From positions 1 to 10,470 of the forward strand of contig VGKX01000024.1 in assembly GCA_016866895.1 (NCBI GenBank): 10,470 nucleotides of DNA. Reading direction: 5' to 3'. Position 1 is the first letter of the stretch; the number at the start of each line of letters is the position of its first letter. The position numbers and the translations under genes are program-made. The notes under the pieces are model-generated. The model was not told where the DNA came from and made no database searches. It saw only the letters and a list, made by a program, of their open reading frames with translations. Shown here piece by piece: positions 1 through 6,762 of this stretch. This DNA comes from Candidatus Parvarchaeota archaeon (GTDB lineage: Archaea > Micrarchaeota > Micrarchaeia > Anstonellales > VGKX01).

Positions 1-1
1 C

Positions 2-397
2 CAGATGTTCACGCAAATACAAAAACAGGGCCATGTGATGGTTGGGAAACGGAAAATCAGGCTTGAGCAAGTGGCAAGAAAAGTGCAGGGCAGGAAAATC
101 GTCTATACCGGCGACACGCAGCCGTGCAAATCAACCATTAGTGCAGCCTTGGGGGCTGACATACTTTTCCACGACAGTTCGTTTTCAGGCCAGCAGGAGG
201 CTGAAGCAAAGGCCACAAAGCACTCGACCATTTCGCAGGCGGCCGCTGTTGCAAAGCAGGCGGGGGTGGCCAGGCTTGTGGCAATACACATAAGCCCCCG
301 CTACGGCGAGCCGGCGCTACTGGAAAAGGAGGCGCAGGAAATCTTCCCAGCCACCACAATCTCGTTTGACGGCATGGAAATCCTGCTAAAGCCTTGA
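2..397 (+). CDS. rnz: Ribonuclease Z, C-terminal part (gene cut by left edge)
   Basis: 3' portion of a tRNA 3'-processing endoribonuclease of the metallo-beta-lactamase fold, which removes the 3' trailer of pre-tRNAs in the cytoplasm. The frame is open to the window edge, so the ATG at base 5 need not be the start. Visible motifs, numbered from that ATG: YTGDTQPC with the metal-ligand Asp 37, LFHDSSF at 54-60, KHST at 72-75 (the HST motif carrying a catalytic His) followed by the usual QAA helix, and HISPRY at 95-100 with the last metal-ligand His. These match the second half of the RNase Z family in order and spacing. The N-terminal HxHxDH motif lies outside the window. The gene converges on the small minus-strand gene ending at 482; the 84 bp between them hold no clear terminator. 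Family assignment is confident; the start is unknown. Confidence 0.93.
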   Translation, partial: QMFTQIQKQGHVMVGKRKIRLEQVARKVQGRKIVYTGDTQPCKSTISAALGADILFHDSSFSGQQEAEAKATKHSTISQAAAVAKQAGVARLVAIHISPRYGEPALLEKEAQEIFPATTISFDGMEILLKP

Positions 398-481
398 GTT
401 GTTATTGCTGCCCCCGGGTTTTCCGAATCTTGTAGTGAAAACAAGGCATTATCCAAAATTTCCCCAGGCAGCCTTCCTGCA

Positions 482-889
482 CTAGGAAGCAGGCGAGGGT
501 TTTGCAGGCGCCTTAGATATTTCAATCCTTGGGGGAACCATTGGCGGAGTCAGGTTTAGCGGCCTTATGACAAATATCCCATTTGTCCCGCACGTGAAGT
601 TGATGGAGTTGAGAACGACTTCGGCAAAGTCGTCTGGAAGCTTCTTTGTCTTTTTGTATGTGTCGTCTATTTCCTTCGCCTTTTTGGGCTCCTCCTCAGC
701 GCTTAGGGTTCCAGACATCTTAAGCGTGCCAACCCCGCTTTCATACTTGACTATGTAAGTGTATTTGAGCTTGACATTTTTGCCGTTCACAGACACTTCC
801 TGTATCTGTATGTCAATCCCGATGCCGGCAATGTTGTCCTCCTTGTCCCTTTTTGCCTCAACATAATCTATTGTTCCGCCTGTAATCAT
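482..889 (-). CDS. Conserved archaeal hypothetical protein, 135 aa (possibly SecB-like)
   Basis: Small soluble protein with no signal peptide or membrane segment. I chose the ATG at 889 because AGGTGAG lies 5-6 nt before it; the frame runs on to an ATG at 988, but that would place the start upstream of the TATA-predicted transcript start. The sequence alternates short beta-strand-like segments in the first 75 residues (IDIQIQEVSV, KLKYTYIVKY). A charged helix (EEPKKAKEIDDTYKKTKKLP) and a C-terminal block with LNSINFTC and PLNLTPPMVPP follow. The pattern of strands, then a helix, then a C-terminal proline-rich hydrophobic block recalls archaeal SecB-like proteins, which hold unfolded clients, but this is a remembered resemblance without an alignment. 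A single Cys lies in INFTCGT. It has its own promoter candidate near 995-1003 and is probably monocistronic. Confidence 0.8.
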   Translation of the reverse strand: MITGGTIDYVEAKRDKEDNIAGIGIDIQIQEVSVNGKNVKLKYTYIVKYESGVGTLKMSGTLSAEEEPKKAKEIDDTYKKTKKLPDDFAEVVLNSINFTCGTNGIFVIRPLNLTPPMVPPRIEISKAPAKPSPAS

Positions 890-988
890 AAGTCTCACCT
901 TAGTTTTAGTTTTTTTCGCCCTGGCGCCTGCAACGGGGCGTTCAATCAAGGCGCAACCGCAAAGCCGCCGCCTTGTAAAAATTGCCAA

Positions 989-1015
989 AGCAAGCTTTAT
1001 ATCTCTCTGCTTGCT
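989..1015 (-). promoter_or_regulatory. TATA-like box inside a 7-bp inverted repeat
   Basis: Read on the minus strand, GATATAAAG (995-1003) resembles an archaeal TATA box and would place transcription start near 974, giving the 135-aa gene a leader of about 85 nt. AGCAAGC (989-995) and GCTTGCT (1009-1015) are exact inverted arms with a 13-bp spacer, so they bracket the box. This could be an operator. It could equally be the 3' hairpin of the UPF0173 transcript that ends at 1026, because a T-run (ATTTTTAC on the minus strand) follows about 10 nt later. Both readings are inference. Confidence 0.4.
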
Positions 1016-1025
1016 GCCCAGTCCA

Positions 1026-1709
1026 CTATTGCGGGTTTATGTTTGCAGCCTGGCCAGGCTTGAGCACAACCGGCTTGGTTGTTTCACCAAGCCTTCTTAC
1101 AAACTCGTCAGCGCCCTGCTCTAGATTGTCGTGGGTTCCATAGTGCATTGGTATGGCGTATTTGAATTTTGCCAGCCTGCACACGGAAGCCGCATCATTG
1201 TCGTCCATGGTGTATGTTCCGCCTATTGGAAGCAGAGCGACTGTCGCCGAATTTGCCTCAATTCCAGTGTAATTGTAGGTGTCTCCTGCATGATATACTG
1301 ACAAGCCCCCCATTTGGACAATGTAGCCTACAGGGCATTGCGACTGCGGGTGCACGGCTTTGGCAACCTTTACCCGCACGCCCCTGGCGCTAAACTCCTG
1401 CCCTGCCTTAATCTGCATCATTAGCCTTGGATTTATGTCAAGCTTTCCAATTGCCTGCACAGGGCCCACAACTGTTGCGTTTGTCCGCTCAACAATCCGT
1501 TTTATGGCCTGGGAGTCAAAGTGCCCTGCATGCTCGTGCGTTACAAGCACAAGGTCAACCCCCCTGACAGTTTCAGTGTCAAGCGCGCTTGGAATCAGCC
1601 TCTGCCTTCCCTCAATGACTTGTGCATTGCATGGGTCAATCATTACGGATGCACCCTGCGCCTCAAGCTGGAAGCTTGAATGCCCAAAATAAGTTATTTT
1701 CACTGGCAT
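1026..1709 (-). CDS. UPF0173-type metal-dependent hydrolase (MBL fold)
   Basis: Cytoplasmic metallo-beta-lactamase-fold hydrolase of the UPF0173/UlaG-like group; the physiological substrate of this group is not established. From the ATG at 1709 the protein has 227 residues, the usual family length, and begins MPVKITYFGHSSF as expected for the family; GGTG lies 5 nt before this ATG. The frame extends to an ATG at 1784, adding 25 basic residues. Ligand candidates: His 10, His 58, His 60, His 63, His 120, Asp 143 (HAGDT) and His 189 (MHYGTH). The oddity is the core motif, which reads HEHAGH where the family has HxHxDH: Gly 62 replaces the metal-binding Asp, although an Asp follows at 65. The gene is divergent from the membrane protein at 1835. 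Family confident, activity uncertain. Confidence 0.92.
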   Translation of the reverse strand: MPVKITYFGHSSFQLEAQGASVMIDPCNAQVIEGRQRLIPSALDTETVRGVDLVLVTHEHAGHFDSQAIKRIVERTNATVVGPVQAIGKLDINPRLMMQIKAGQEFSARGVRVKVAKAVHPQSQCPVGYIVQMGGLSVYHAGDTYNYTGIEANSATVALLPIGGTYTMDDNDAASVCRLAKFKYAIPMHYGTHDNLEQGADEFVRRLGETTKPVVLKPGQAANINPQ

Positions 1710-1750
1710 TTGAACACCACTCAAAACAAAGCCCTTACAAGTCGCCTTGG

Positions 1751-1779
1751 TTTTTTGCCTCGGCAGCCTGCCAGGCATA
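1751..1779 (-). repeat. 29-bp hairpin-forming repeat, copy A (UPF0173 leader)
   Basis: Read on the minus strand, these 29 bases are identical to + strand 3773-3801 inside pheS. The identity stops sharply at both ends. The core (1756-1777) folds as TGCCT/AGGCA plus GGCA/TGCC around a 3-nt loop with one bulged base, followed on the minus strand by six A. Here it sits either in the 5' leader of the UPF0173 mRNA (start at 1709) or in codons 2-12 of the longer reading frame (start at 1784). Confidence 0.9.
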
Positions 1780-1792
1780 GACATTTTACTAA

Positions 1793-1804
1793 ATGCATGT
1801 GCAT
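1793..1804. promoter_or_regulatory. Palindrome ATGCATGTGCAT in divergent promoter
   Basis: ATGCA and TGCAT arms are separated by TG. The element sits directly before the + strand TATA box, over the TFB-recognition position, and between the minus-strand box and the predicted minus start. A regulator bound here could affect both genes; that function is inferred from position only. Confidence 0.35.
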
Positions 1805-1805
1805 C

Positions 1806-1813
1806 TTTAAATA
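1806..1813. promoter_or_regulatory. Shared bidirectional TATA-like box (TTTAAATA)
   Basis: The near-palindromic box lies 26-27 bp before the ATG at 1835 (+) and 24-25 bp before the ATG at 1784 (-), the normal archaeal distance from TATA to transcript start. It is the only obvious TATA candidate in the 50-bp gap. It predicts a leaderless + transcript, and a minus transcript starting near 1784 that is either leaderless or carries a 75-nt leader to the ATG at 1709. Confidence 0.6.
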
Positions 1814-1834
1814 GGTGCTAGTTGAAAAAATTTC

Positions 1835-2740
1835 ATGGGAGATTTGGCACAAGCGGGTGCTTGCCGGAATGGGGGGCAAAGCAGGCAAAATTACATCTTG
1901 CCCAGGATTGCTCTGGCATTCCTTTTTCTTTTCATAATGGCCGGGGGGGCATCTGCCGAGTTCTTGCTCCGCTCGGTTTCAATCAACATTGAGGCCCAAA
2001 AAAACGGCGATGCCCACATAACGGAGGAAATCTCACTTTACCTAAATTCAAAGGACTCGGTGGAGCTTTACAAAAGCGGCATTGCAATAAACGACTTGGG
2101 CTCGTGGAAAACCAGAACAGGCATTGAGGAGGTCAGGTACCACGTTTCCTCTGCTTACGTGGGTGTTGAGAACCTGAGAATCAAGCCCCAAAAGGTCAAA
2201 AAATGCAGCCAGGATTACGGCACTTGCAATGCCATTTTGATAATTGACTATGTGGCCACTCCAATCTTCAACAAGACCGGAAAGGTTGAGGGAACAGGCG
2301 TGTTTTTAGTTGAGCAAAACAAGCCGCGCACAATCCGCTACTCAATTAACCCCAAAGCACTTTCCCTCAAGGTCAATGATGAACGCGACATTATACTCGA
2401 CCGACAGACCACACTTACAATTTCAATTCCCAAAAACTCCCTTGTGGAATCTGTCCAGCCCCTTCCTTCGGCCTTGTCAGAGCAGAACATAAAGGTGCCG
2501 TTCAATGACATAAACACGCTAAGCTGGAGGGACGAAATACTCTCAAAATATGAGCTTGTATTCATCCGCGAGGAGTCCCTTGAATCCGAAATACTGCAGT
2601 TTTTCAGCAACGCAAGCAGGAAAGTTTCGGGTCTTATCATGGGGCCTGAAGGGCTTGCATTGATAATCATCCTTGCGATTGCAGGTTCATCTTATGTTTA
2701 TCTCAACTTGGTTGGCAAGAAGTCAAGACAGGAGCAATGA
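1835..2740 (+). CDS. Signal-peptide, C-terminally anchored envelope protein
   Basis: Predicted type I membrane protein of 301 residues, unrecognised at gene level. A hydrophobic stretch at about 23-41 ends in GGASAEF, a plausible signal-peptidase site after Ala 41. The exported part (42-270) is beta-rich and includes SVSINIEAQKNGDAHITEEI, which resembles the opening of DUF2207-like exported domains, and a Cys 124/Cys 131 pair that could be a disulfide. A membrane helix at about 272-294 precedes a short basic tail (GKKSRQEQ). I keep the ATG at 1835 because it sits at the transcript start predicted from the TATA box and no good internal ATG exists; the first 20 residues would then be a long, polar n-region. 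The gene is divergent from the UPF0173 gene and 78 bp ahead of pheS, same strand. Exported topology is well supported; function is unknown. Confidence 0.85.
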   Translation: MGDLAQAGACRNGGQSRQNYILPRIALAFLFLFIMAGGASAEFLLRSVSINIEAQKNGDAHITEEISLYLNSKDSVELYKSGIAINDLGSWKTRTGIEEVRYHVSSAYVGVENLRIKPQKVKKCSQDYGTCNAILIIDYVATPIFNKTGKVEGTGVFLVEQNKPRTIRYSINPKALSLKVNDERDIILDRQTTLTISIPKNSLVESVQPLPSALSEQNIKVPFNDINTLSWRDEILSKYELVFIREESLESEILQFFSNASRKVSGLIMGPEGLALIIILAIAGSSYVYLNLVGKKSRQEQ

Positions 2741-2806
2741 GGGAGCAATAACAAGCAAACTGAAGTCCCATTCCAATGCAGGCTGCGTGATTCTCAAAAG
2801 CTGCAT

Positions 2807-2814
2807 GAGGTAAT
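2807..2814 (+). promoter_or_regulatory. Shine-Dalgarno site deciding the GTG start of pheS
   Basis: GAGGTAAT lies 4-5 nt before the GTG at 2819 and resembles the GGAGGTGAT complement of archaeal 16S rRNA. No ATG in frame lies nearby, so it supports GTG as the start. Confidence 0.65.
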
Positions 2815-2818
2815 TTTT

Positions 2819-4384
2819 GTGCAAAAACCCGAACACTTCCCGTCGCAGCTGCACCAGCTTGAAAAGAGGCTTTTGTCCGCCCTTTCCCAAAGCCACCAAG
2901 GCATGCCTGCGTGCGCCTCTGCTGCAGGGCTTTTGCCTGATGAGGCCTCAAGGGCCGCGATATGGCTTGAGGAAAAAGGCCTCGTGTCAATCAAAAGGCA
3001 CAGTGCAATTTCCTACGGGCTTTCATGCGAGGGCGGCCAGTTTCTCAGCGCCGGCCTTCCTGAGCTTCGGGTTGTGCAAAAGGCCATTAATGGAGCCGGG
3101 ATAGGCTCTCTTGACGAGCAAGAGAAAAAAATAGGCATTTCCTGGGCAAAGCGCAAGGGCTGGATATCACTGCAAGGCGGGGCCGTCTCTCCGACTTCTC
3201 AAGGGATGGAGGCCTTGAAGTCTGGCAGCCTGCAAGATTCCTTGCGGCAAATCCAGCAAGGCAGGGTGCCTGACAAGGGCCTTCTTGAAGAGTTTTTGTC
3301 AAGGGGAATAGCCACAAAATCAGAATCCAAAAGCCTGGAGCTTGCGCTCACTCAACACGGTCTGCAAGCGCAGCTGCAGCTTGCAAACCAAAGCTCGGAC
3401 CAGTCAGGCGGCAAGGGAACCTTTGAAATCAACCAGCTTTCGCGCCAGTTAATCATGTCTGGGCAATGGAAGAACGCGACCTTGAGGAAATACAACATTC
3501 TTGAGGATGTGGCAGGCCAGCAGGTTGGAAAAAGGCACGTCATATCCCGCTTTCGCGAAAACATACGCGACATTTTTGCGCAGCTTGGGTTTGAGGAAAT
3601 GGAGGGAAGCATTGTAGAGTCGTCGTTTTGGAACTTTGACGCACTTTTCCAGCCGCAGGACCATCCAGCCCGGGAGCTTGCCGACACTTTTTATGCAAAT
3701 CTTGACATGGAGCTTCCTTCGGACAAGGGGCTTGTTGGCAGGGTCGCAAAAAGCCACCAGTCTGGCTGGAAGTATGCCTGGCAGGCTGCCGAGGCAAAAA
3801 AAGCAGTTCTCAGGACGCACACTACCGCAGTTTCTGCAAGGCATGTCTCCTGCTGCAAGGGCGCAGGCCCTGGAAAATACTTTTGCGTTGGCAAGGTTTT
3901 CAGGAAGGAGGCAACTGATTTCAAGCACCTGGCGGAATTTTTCCAAGTCGAAGGCATAATAGTCTGGGAGAAAGCTACAATGTCCGACCTTTTGGGCATC
4001 CTCTCCGAGTTTTACAAAAGAATAGGGTTTGACAAAATCCGCTTCAGGCCGTCATTTTTCCCCTACACGGAGCCCTCGTTTGAAATCGAGGTTTATTTTG
4101 AGGACAGGAAGGCCTGGATGGAGCTTGGGGGCGCTGGAATTTTCAGGCCAGAAGTTTCCCTGCCCCTTTGCGGCAGGTATCCGGTTCTTGCCTGGGGCCT
4201 TTCACTTGAGCGGCCCCTGATGCTTTTGCACGACATTAAAGACATACGCACTTTTTACCAAAATGAAATCGGCTGGCTGCGCTCGATGCCTTGCCTTGGC
4301 ACTGCAAAGAACGCTGGAAAGGCAGCTGCCAATAAACCAGGGGCTGAAAAGGCGGCTGCAAAAAAACCGGATGATGCCAAATGA
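2819..4384 (+). CDS. pheS: Phenylalanine--tRNA ligase alpha subunit
   Basis: Catalytic subunit of class II phenylalanyl-tRNA synthetase (alpha2beta2), charging tRNA-Phe in the cytoplasm. It has 521 residues, starting at GTG. Residues 1-200 hold the helical/winged-helix tRNA-binding region typical of the archaeal/eukaryotic form. The catalytic core spans about 235-492: FDALFQPQDHPARELADTFY at 273-292, motif 2 around VLRTHTTAVSAR (330-341), ATDFKHLAEFFQVEGI (365-380), PSFFPYTEPSFEIEV (411-425), GAGIFRPEV (438-446), and motif 3 LAWGLSLERPLML (457-469) with the conserved Arg 465. The tail from about 494 is a Lys/Ala-rich extension (AGKAAANKPGAEKAAAKKP), possibly for RNA contact. The stop overlaps the next start (ATGA), implying translational coupling to a membrane protein. 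The beta-subunit gene pheT is not in the window. Codons 319-328 carry the 29-bp repeat, and the encoded residues fit the family there. Confidence 0.97.
   Translation: MQKPEHFPSQLHQLEKRLLSALSQSHQGMPACASAAGLLPDEASRAAIWLEEKGLVSIKRHSAISYGLSCEGGQFLSAGLPELRVVQKAINGAGIGSLDEQEKKIGISWAKRKGWISLQGGAVSPTSQGMEALKSGSLQDSLRQIQQGRVPDKGLLEEFLSRGIATKSESKSLELALTQHGLQAQLQLANQSSDQSGGKGTFEINQLSRQLIMSGQWKNATLRKYNILEDVAGQQVGKRHVISRFRENIRDIFAQLGFEEMEGSIVESSFWNFDALFQPQDHPARELADTFYANLDMELPSDKGLVGRVAKSHQSGWKYAWQAAEAKKAVLRTHTTAVSARHVSCCKGAGPGKYFCVGKVFRKEATDFKHLAEFFQVEGIIVWEKATMSDLLGILSEFYKRIGFDKIRFRPSFFPYTEPSFEIEVYFEDRKAWMELGGAGIFRPEVSLPLCGRYPVLAWGLSLERPLMLLHDIKDIRTFYQNEIGWLRSMPCLGTAKNAGKAAANKPGAEKAAAKKPDDAK
3773..3801 (+). 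repeat. 29-bp hairpin-forming repeat, copy B (within pheS)
   Basis: Exact match to the reverse complement of 1751-1779. Here it encodes YAWQAAEAKK, just before the motif 2 block of PheS. The peptide suits PheS, so this is probably the original coding copy and the leader copy the derived one (inference). The two copies are read in different frames, so protein similarity cannot explain the identity. Confidence 0.9.
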
Positions 4385-6762
4385 GACCTGCGCAAAAGCT
4401 TGCAGTGCTTATTTTTTGCGCAATACTATTAATCGGCTTCATCTATCTCTGGTCGCCTGAACTTAACTTAATGCGCCCAGCCGCGCCTCAAGCAAGCAAG
4501 GCGTCAGAACCTGCCGCAGGCACGGCACCCAAAATCACCATTGTTGACTATGGCTATGCTACAGGCCAGCAAGGCCTAGTGCCATTTCAAAGCGTCCAGT
4601 TTGTTTCATCTGGCATGTCAGGGGCTTCAGTTGAATCCTATTTTTTTGCCTCCAAACCCCAGTCCCAAGTGCTGCTTTTGGATTACCCTGCAATTGACGC
4701 AGACGACTATCCAAGTTTCGCCTCCGCATTTTTGCAGGAGCTTTCCAATTATGGCGTGAAGGCGAGGCACGCCAAGCTAACAAACTCCACAAGGCTTTCA
4801 GATTCAATTATTGTCGCCCCTAATGGCGCCTACCCTCAAGTGCTGGCGCTTTTTGAAAAACGGCTTTTGGGCAGCGGCAATTCGATAATATTTGTCGGGC
4901 CTGATGCATCCCTGCAGCTCTCGCAAGACGGCTCAATTATCCAGCCGCAAACCCCAGGCAGCGGCCCTTTTGCCTTGCTTTCAAGCAATGCGCAGCCATC
5001 AAGGCTTGAGCTAGGCGGCATCCAGGCCCTTGCCCTCCAGGTTCCGGCTCTTCCAGCCCAGTCCGCAAATATGGGCAGCCAAAGCGGCTATTTTGTCTGG
5101 GTAAACGGCACAATCAACACACTTGGCGGCCCCAGGCGGGCTGCAGGGGTGCTTTCATCCCTTGCAATCCACCAGCCGTGGCAAAACCAGCGCGTTTATT
5201 CCAGAATGGAATTTTCAGGCTCCGCAAGCCAGGCCAAAATCATGTTCCTCCCAAAGCTTCCTCAGGCTCCTAATATTGTGCAGCAAGCGGCCGGAGGGCA
5301 GGCATACCTGCACTCTGTTGCCACCTTTGGGTCTGATGGCGGGCTGAAAAAAGGCGCTGTCTGGGATTTGCCTCTCCAGCAACCCCCTGGGGCGGTTGCC
5401 ATCAGGGAGCGCGCGTTTCCAAATGAAATCCTGCAAGCCTCATTCAGGTTTTATGCCAACAACTCAAAACCAGTCCTTCTTGACCTGACTTATTCGCTCG
5501 TGTCAGCGCAAGGCGAAGTTTCAAGGGTAAGTGCAGGCAAGGGGCAAGTCAAGCAGGTCCTTTTTGGAAGCGCTGCTATAAACGCCCCAGGCGTGCCTGG
5601 CGATTATCTTGTCGTGCTTTCGGACCAGTATGGCAGGCGGCTTGGGAATGGCCGGCTCCATGTTTCCAACATGTCAATAAGCACTCTCCCAGTTGCGCAA
5701 AACGTGTTTGTGTTAAATGCGACTGTTGATTCGCTTCCGGTTGACTCTTATGTAACTGTCTGGAAGGAAGGCTCTAATGCAAAGGGCACATATCCGCTAA
5801 GCAATGGCATATCAACAATAAGCGCCAGGCTTGAGCCGGGCAATAACGCCTTTTATGCCTCTTTGCTTGGCCAGACGCGAAGGTTTGAAGTGCTTGCCCC
5901 ACAAAATCCCCAAAACCTTGCCTATCTGGCGGTTTTTGGCGCAGTTTTCCTTGCAACAGCCTTTTACTTTGGCTCAAAAAAGAAAAAAGACAAAATCACC
6001 ATTTATCTGCCTGAAGGAGACGCGGAAAACACAAGTGGCGGCCAGAAACGCCATGTCATGCAGGTAGGTTTTAAGGAGCTGAGGCGGGCGTTTGCGGTTG
6101 GGGCAAGAAAGCTTGGATTTTCCCAACAGCTTCCGGTGCTCTCGGCATTTGAGGCAAGGCTTGCGCTTTGCAGCAGCCTGGCGCGGGGGAAAACACTGCG
6201 CTCAACCCAGTCAAACGTTGAATCCCTGCTTGGGCATTTTGTTTTAGCCAAAAAGGCAGCTTGCCATTTGGGCTACTATTGCATCTGCCCAAAAAAATTC
6301 AGCCAGAGAAATTTCGAAGGCCTTGTGGCGCAGCGCATTGCAAGGGACGGGCTTGTGGCCCACGGAAGGGCATGCAGGCAAAAGGGCCGGCTTTTGGAGA
6401 TTGGCAAAACAGCGCTTGCAAGCCCGCACCAATGCATTGACAAACTCGGAATTCTTGCAGGAAAATACAAAAAAATCATAATCGTGTTTTCACAAGAAAA
6501 TGAGCTTGCCAAATTCGCTGAAGAATACGGGATAGGGTTTGGCCCCAAGGCCTCATTTGACGCTGCAGCAAAAACAAGTGCGAGCGCAAAAACGGATGCA
6601 GGCGCAAAAACAACAGGCGCAAAACAAGGCAGGCCGGGCCACTTCGCTTTGTCCAAACAAGCCAAATCCATTCTGTCCAGGCAAGCCAAGATTGCAAGAA
6701 GGCTTTTTATCCAAGGAAGGCTGCATCTGGCTTTGGCAGCGCGGGCGTGGGAGCTTTGCTAG
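4381..6762 (+). CDS. Two-TM envelope protein with large ectodomain and cytoplasmic domain
   Basis: Unrecognised 793-residue membrane protein. TM1 is about 7-24 and TM2 about 512-531, followed by the stop-transfer run GSKKKKDK, so both ends should be cytoplasmic with about 485 residues outside. The ectodomain begins with an alpha/beta segment (50-180: ITIVDYGYA, VLLLDYPAIDADDY, IIVAPNGAYP, IIFVGPD) reminiscent of the class I glutamine-amidotransferase-like domains found in some archaeal membrane proteins, without an evident catalytic Cys; beta-sandwich-like regions follow (340-505). The cytoplasmic part (540-725) has a possible helix-turn-helix stretch near 588-632, a Cys-containing stretch (AACHLGYYCICPKKF) and an alpha/beta end (KYKKIIIVFSQENE). 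A low-complexity Ala/Lys/Thr linker (729-750) and a basic helical tail follow. The start overlaps the pheS stop and its stop overlaps the next gene. Topology is well supported; function is unknown. Confidence 0.85.
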   Translation: MRPAQKLAVLIFCAILLIGFIYLWSPELNLMRPAAPQASKASEPAAGTAPKITIVDYGYATGQQGLVPFQSVQFVSSGMSGASVESYFFASKPQSQVLLLDYPAIDADDYPSFASAFLQELSNYGVKARHAKLTNSTRLSDSIIVAPNGAYPQVLALFEKRLLGSGNSIIFVGPDASLQLSQDGSIIQPQTPGSGPFALLSSNAQPSRLELGGIQALALQVPALPAQSANMGSQSGYFVWVNGTINTLGGPRRAAGVLSSLAIHQPWQNQRVYSRMEFSGSASQAKIMFLPKLPQAPNIVQQAAGGQAYLHSVATFGSDGGLKKGAVWDLPLQQPPGAVAIRERAFPNEILQASFRFYANNSKPVLLDLTYSLVSAQGEVSRVSAGKGQVKQVLFGSAAINAPGVPGDYLVVLSDQYGRRLGNGRLHVSNMSISTLPVAQNVFVLNATVDSLPVDSYVTVWKEGSNAKGTYPLSNGISTISARLEPGNNAFYASLLGQTRRFEVLAPQNPQNLAYLAVFGAVFLATAFYFGSKKKKDKITIYLPEGDAENTSGGQKRHVMQVGFKELRRAFAVGARKLGFSQQLPVLSAFEARLALCSSLARGKTLRSTQSNVESLLGHFVLAKKAACHLGYYCICPKKFSQRNFEGLVAQRIARDGLVAHGRACRQKGRLLEIGKTALASPHQCIDKLGILAGKYKKIIIVFSQENELAKFAEEYGIGFGPKASFDAAAKTSASAKTDAGAKTTGAKQGRPGHFALSKQAKSILSRQAKIARRLFIQGRLHLALAARAWELC
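6568..6630 (+). repeat. Imperfect tandem repeat encoding an AKT-rich linker
   Basis: Units beginning GCAAAAAC recur at 18, 18 and 15 bp and encode AKTSAS, AKTDAG, AKTTG and AKQG inside the cytoplasmic part of the 793-residue protein. It looks like a flexible linker grown by slippage and is likely to vary in length between strains (inference). Confidence 0.7.

Noticed and set aside
473..489. Hairpin CTTCCT/AGGAAG at the convergent junction as a terminator
   Set aside because: Only 6 bp, overlaps the stop codon of the minus gene, and is not followed by a T-run in either direction.
890..988. 33-residue N-terminal extension of the 135-aa protein
   Set aside because: Arg/Ala-rich and unlike the rest; the TATA-like box predicts transcription starting inside it and a good ribosome site precedes the ATG at 889.
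2741..2818. Possible small RNA or promoter between the type I membrane gene and pheS
   Set aside because: No TATA-like box, no stable hairpin and no tRNA-like pattern; only the pheS ribosome site is supported.
3449..3946. Long minus-strand frame antisense to pheS
   Set aside because: Composition is that of a shadow of pheS codons; no ribosome site, no recognisable domain.
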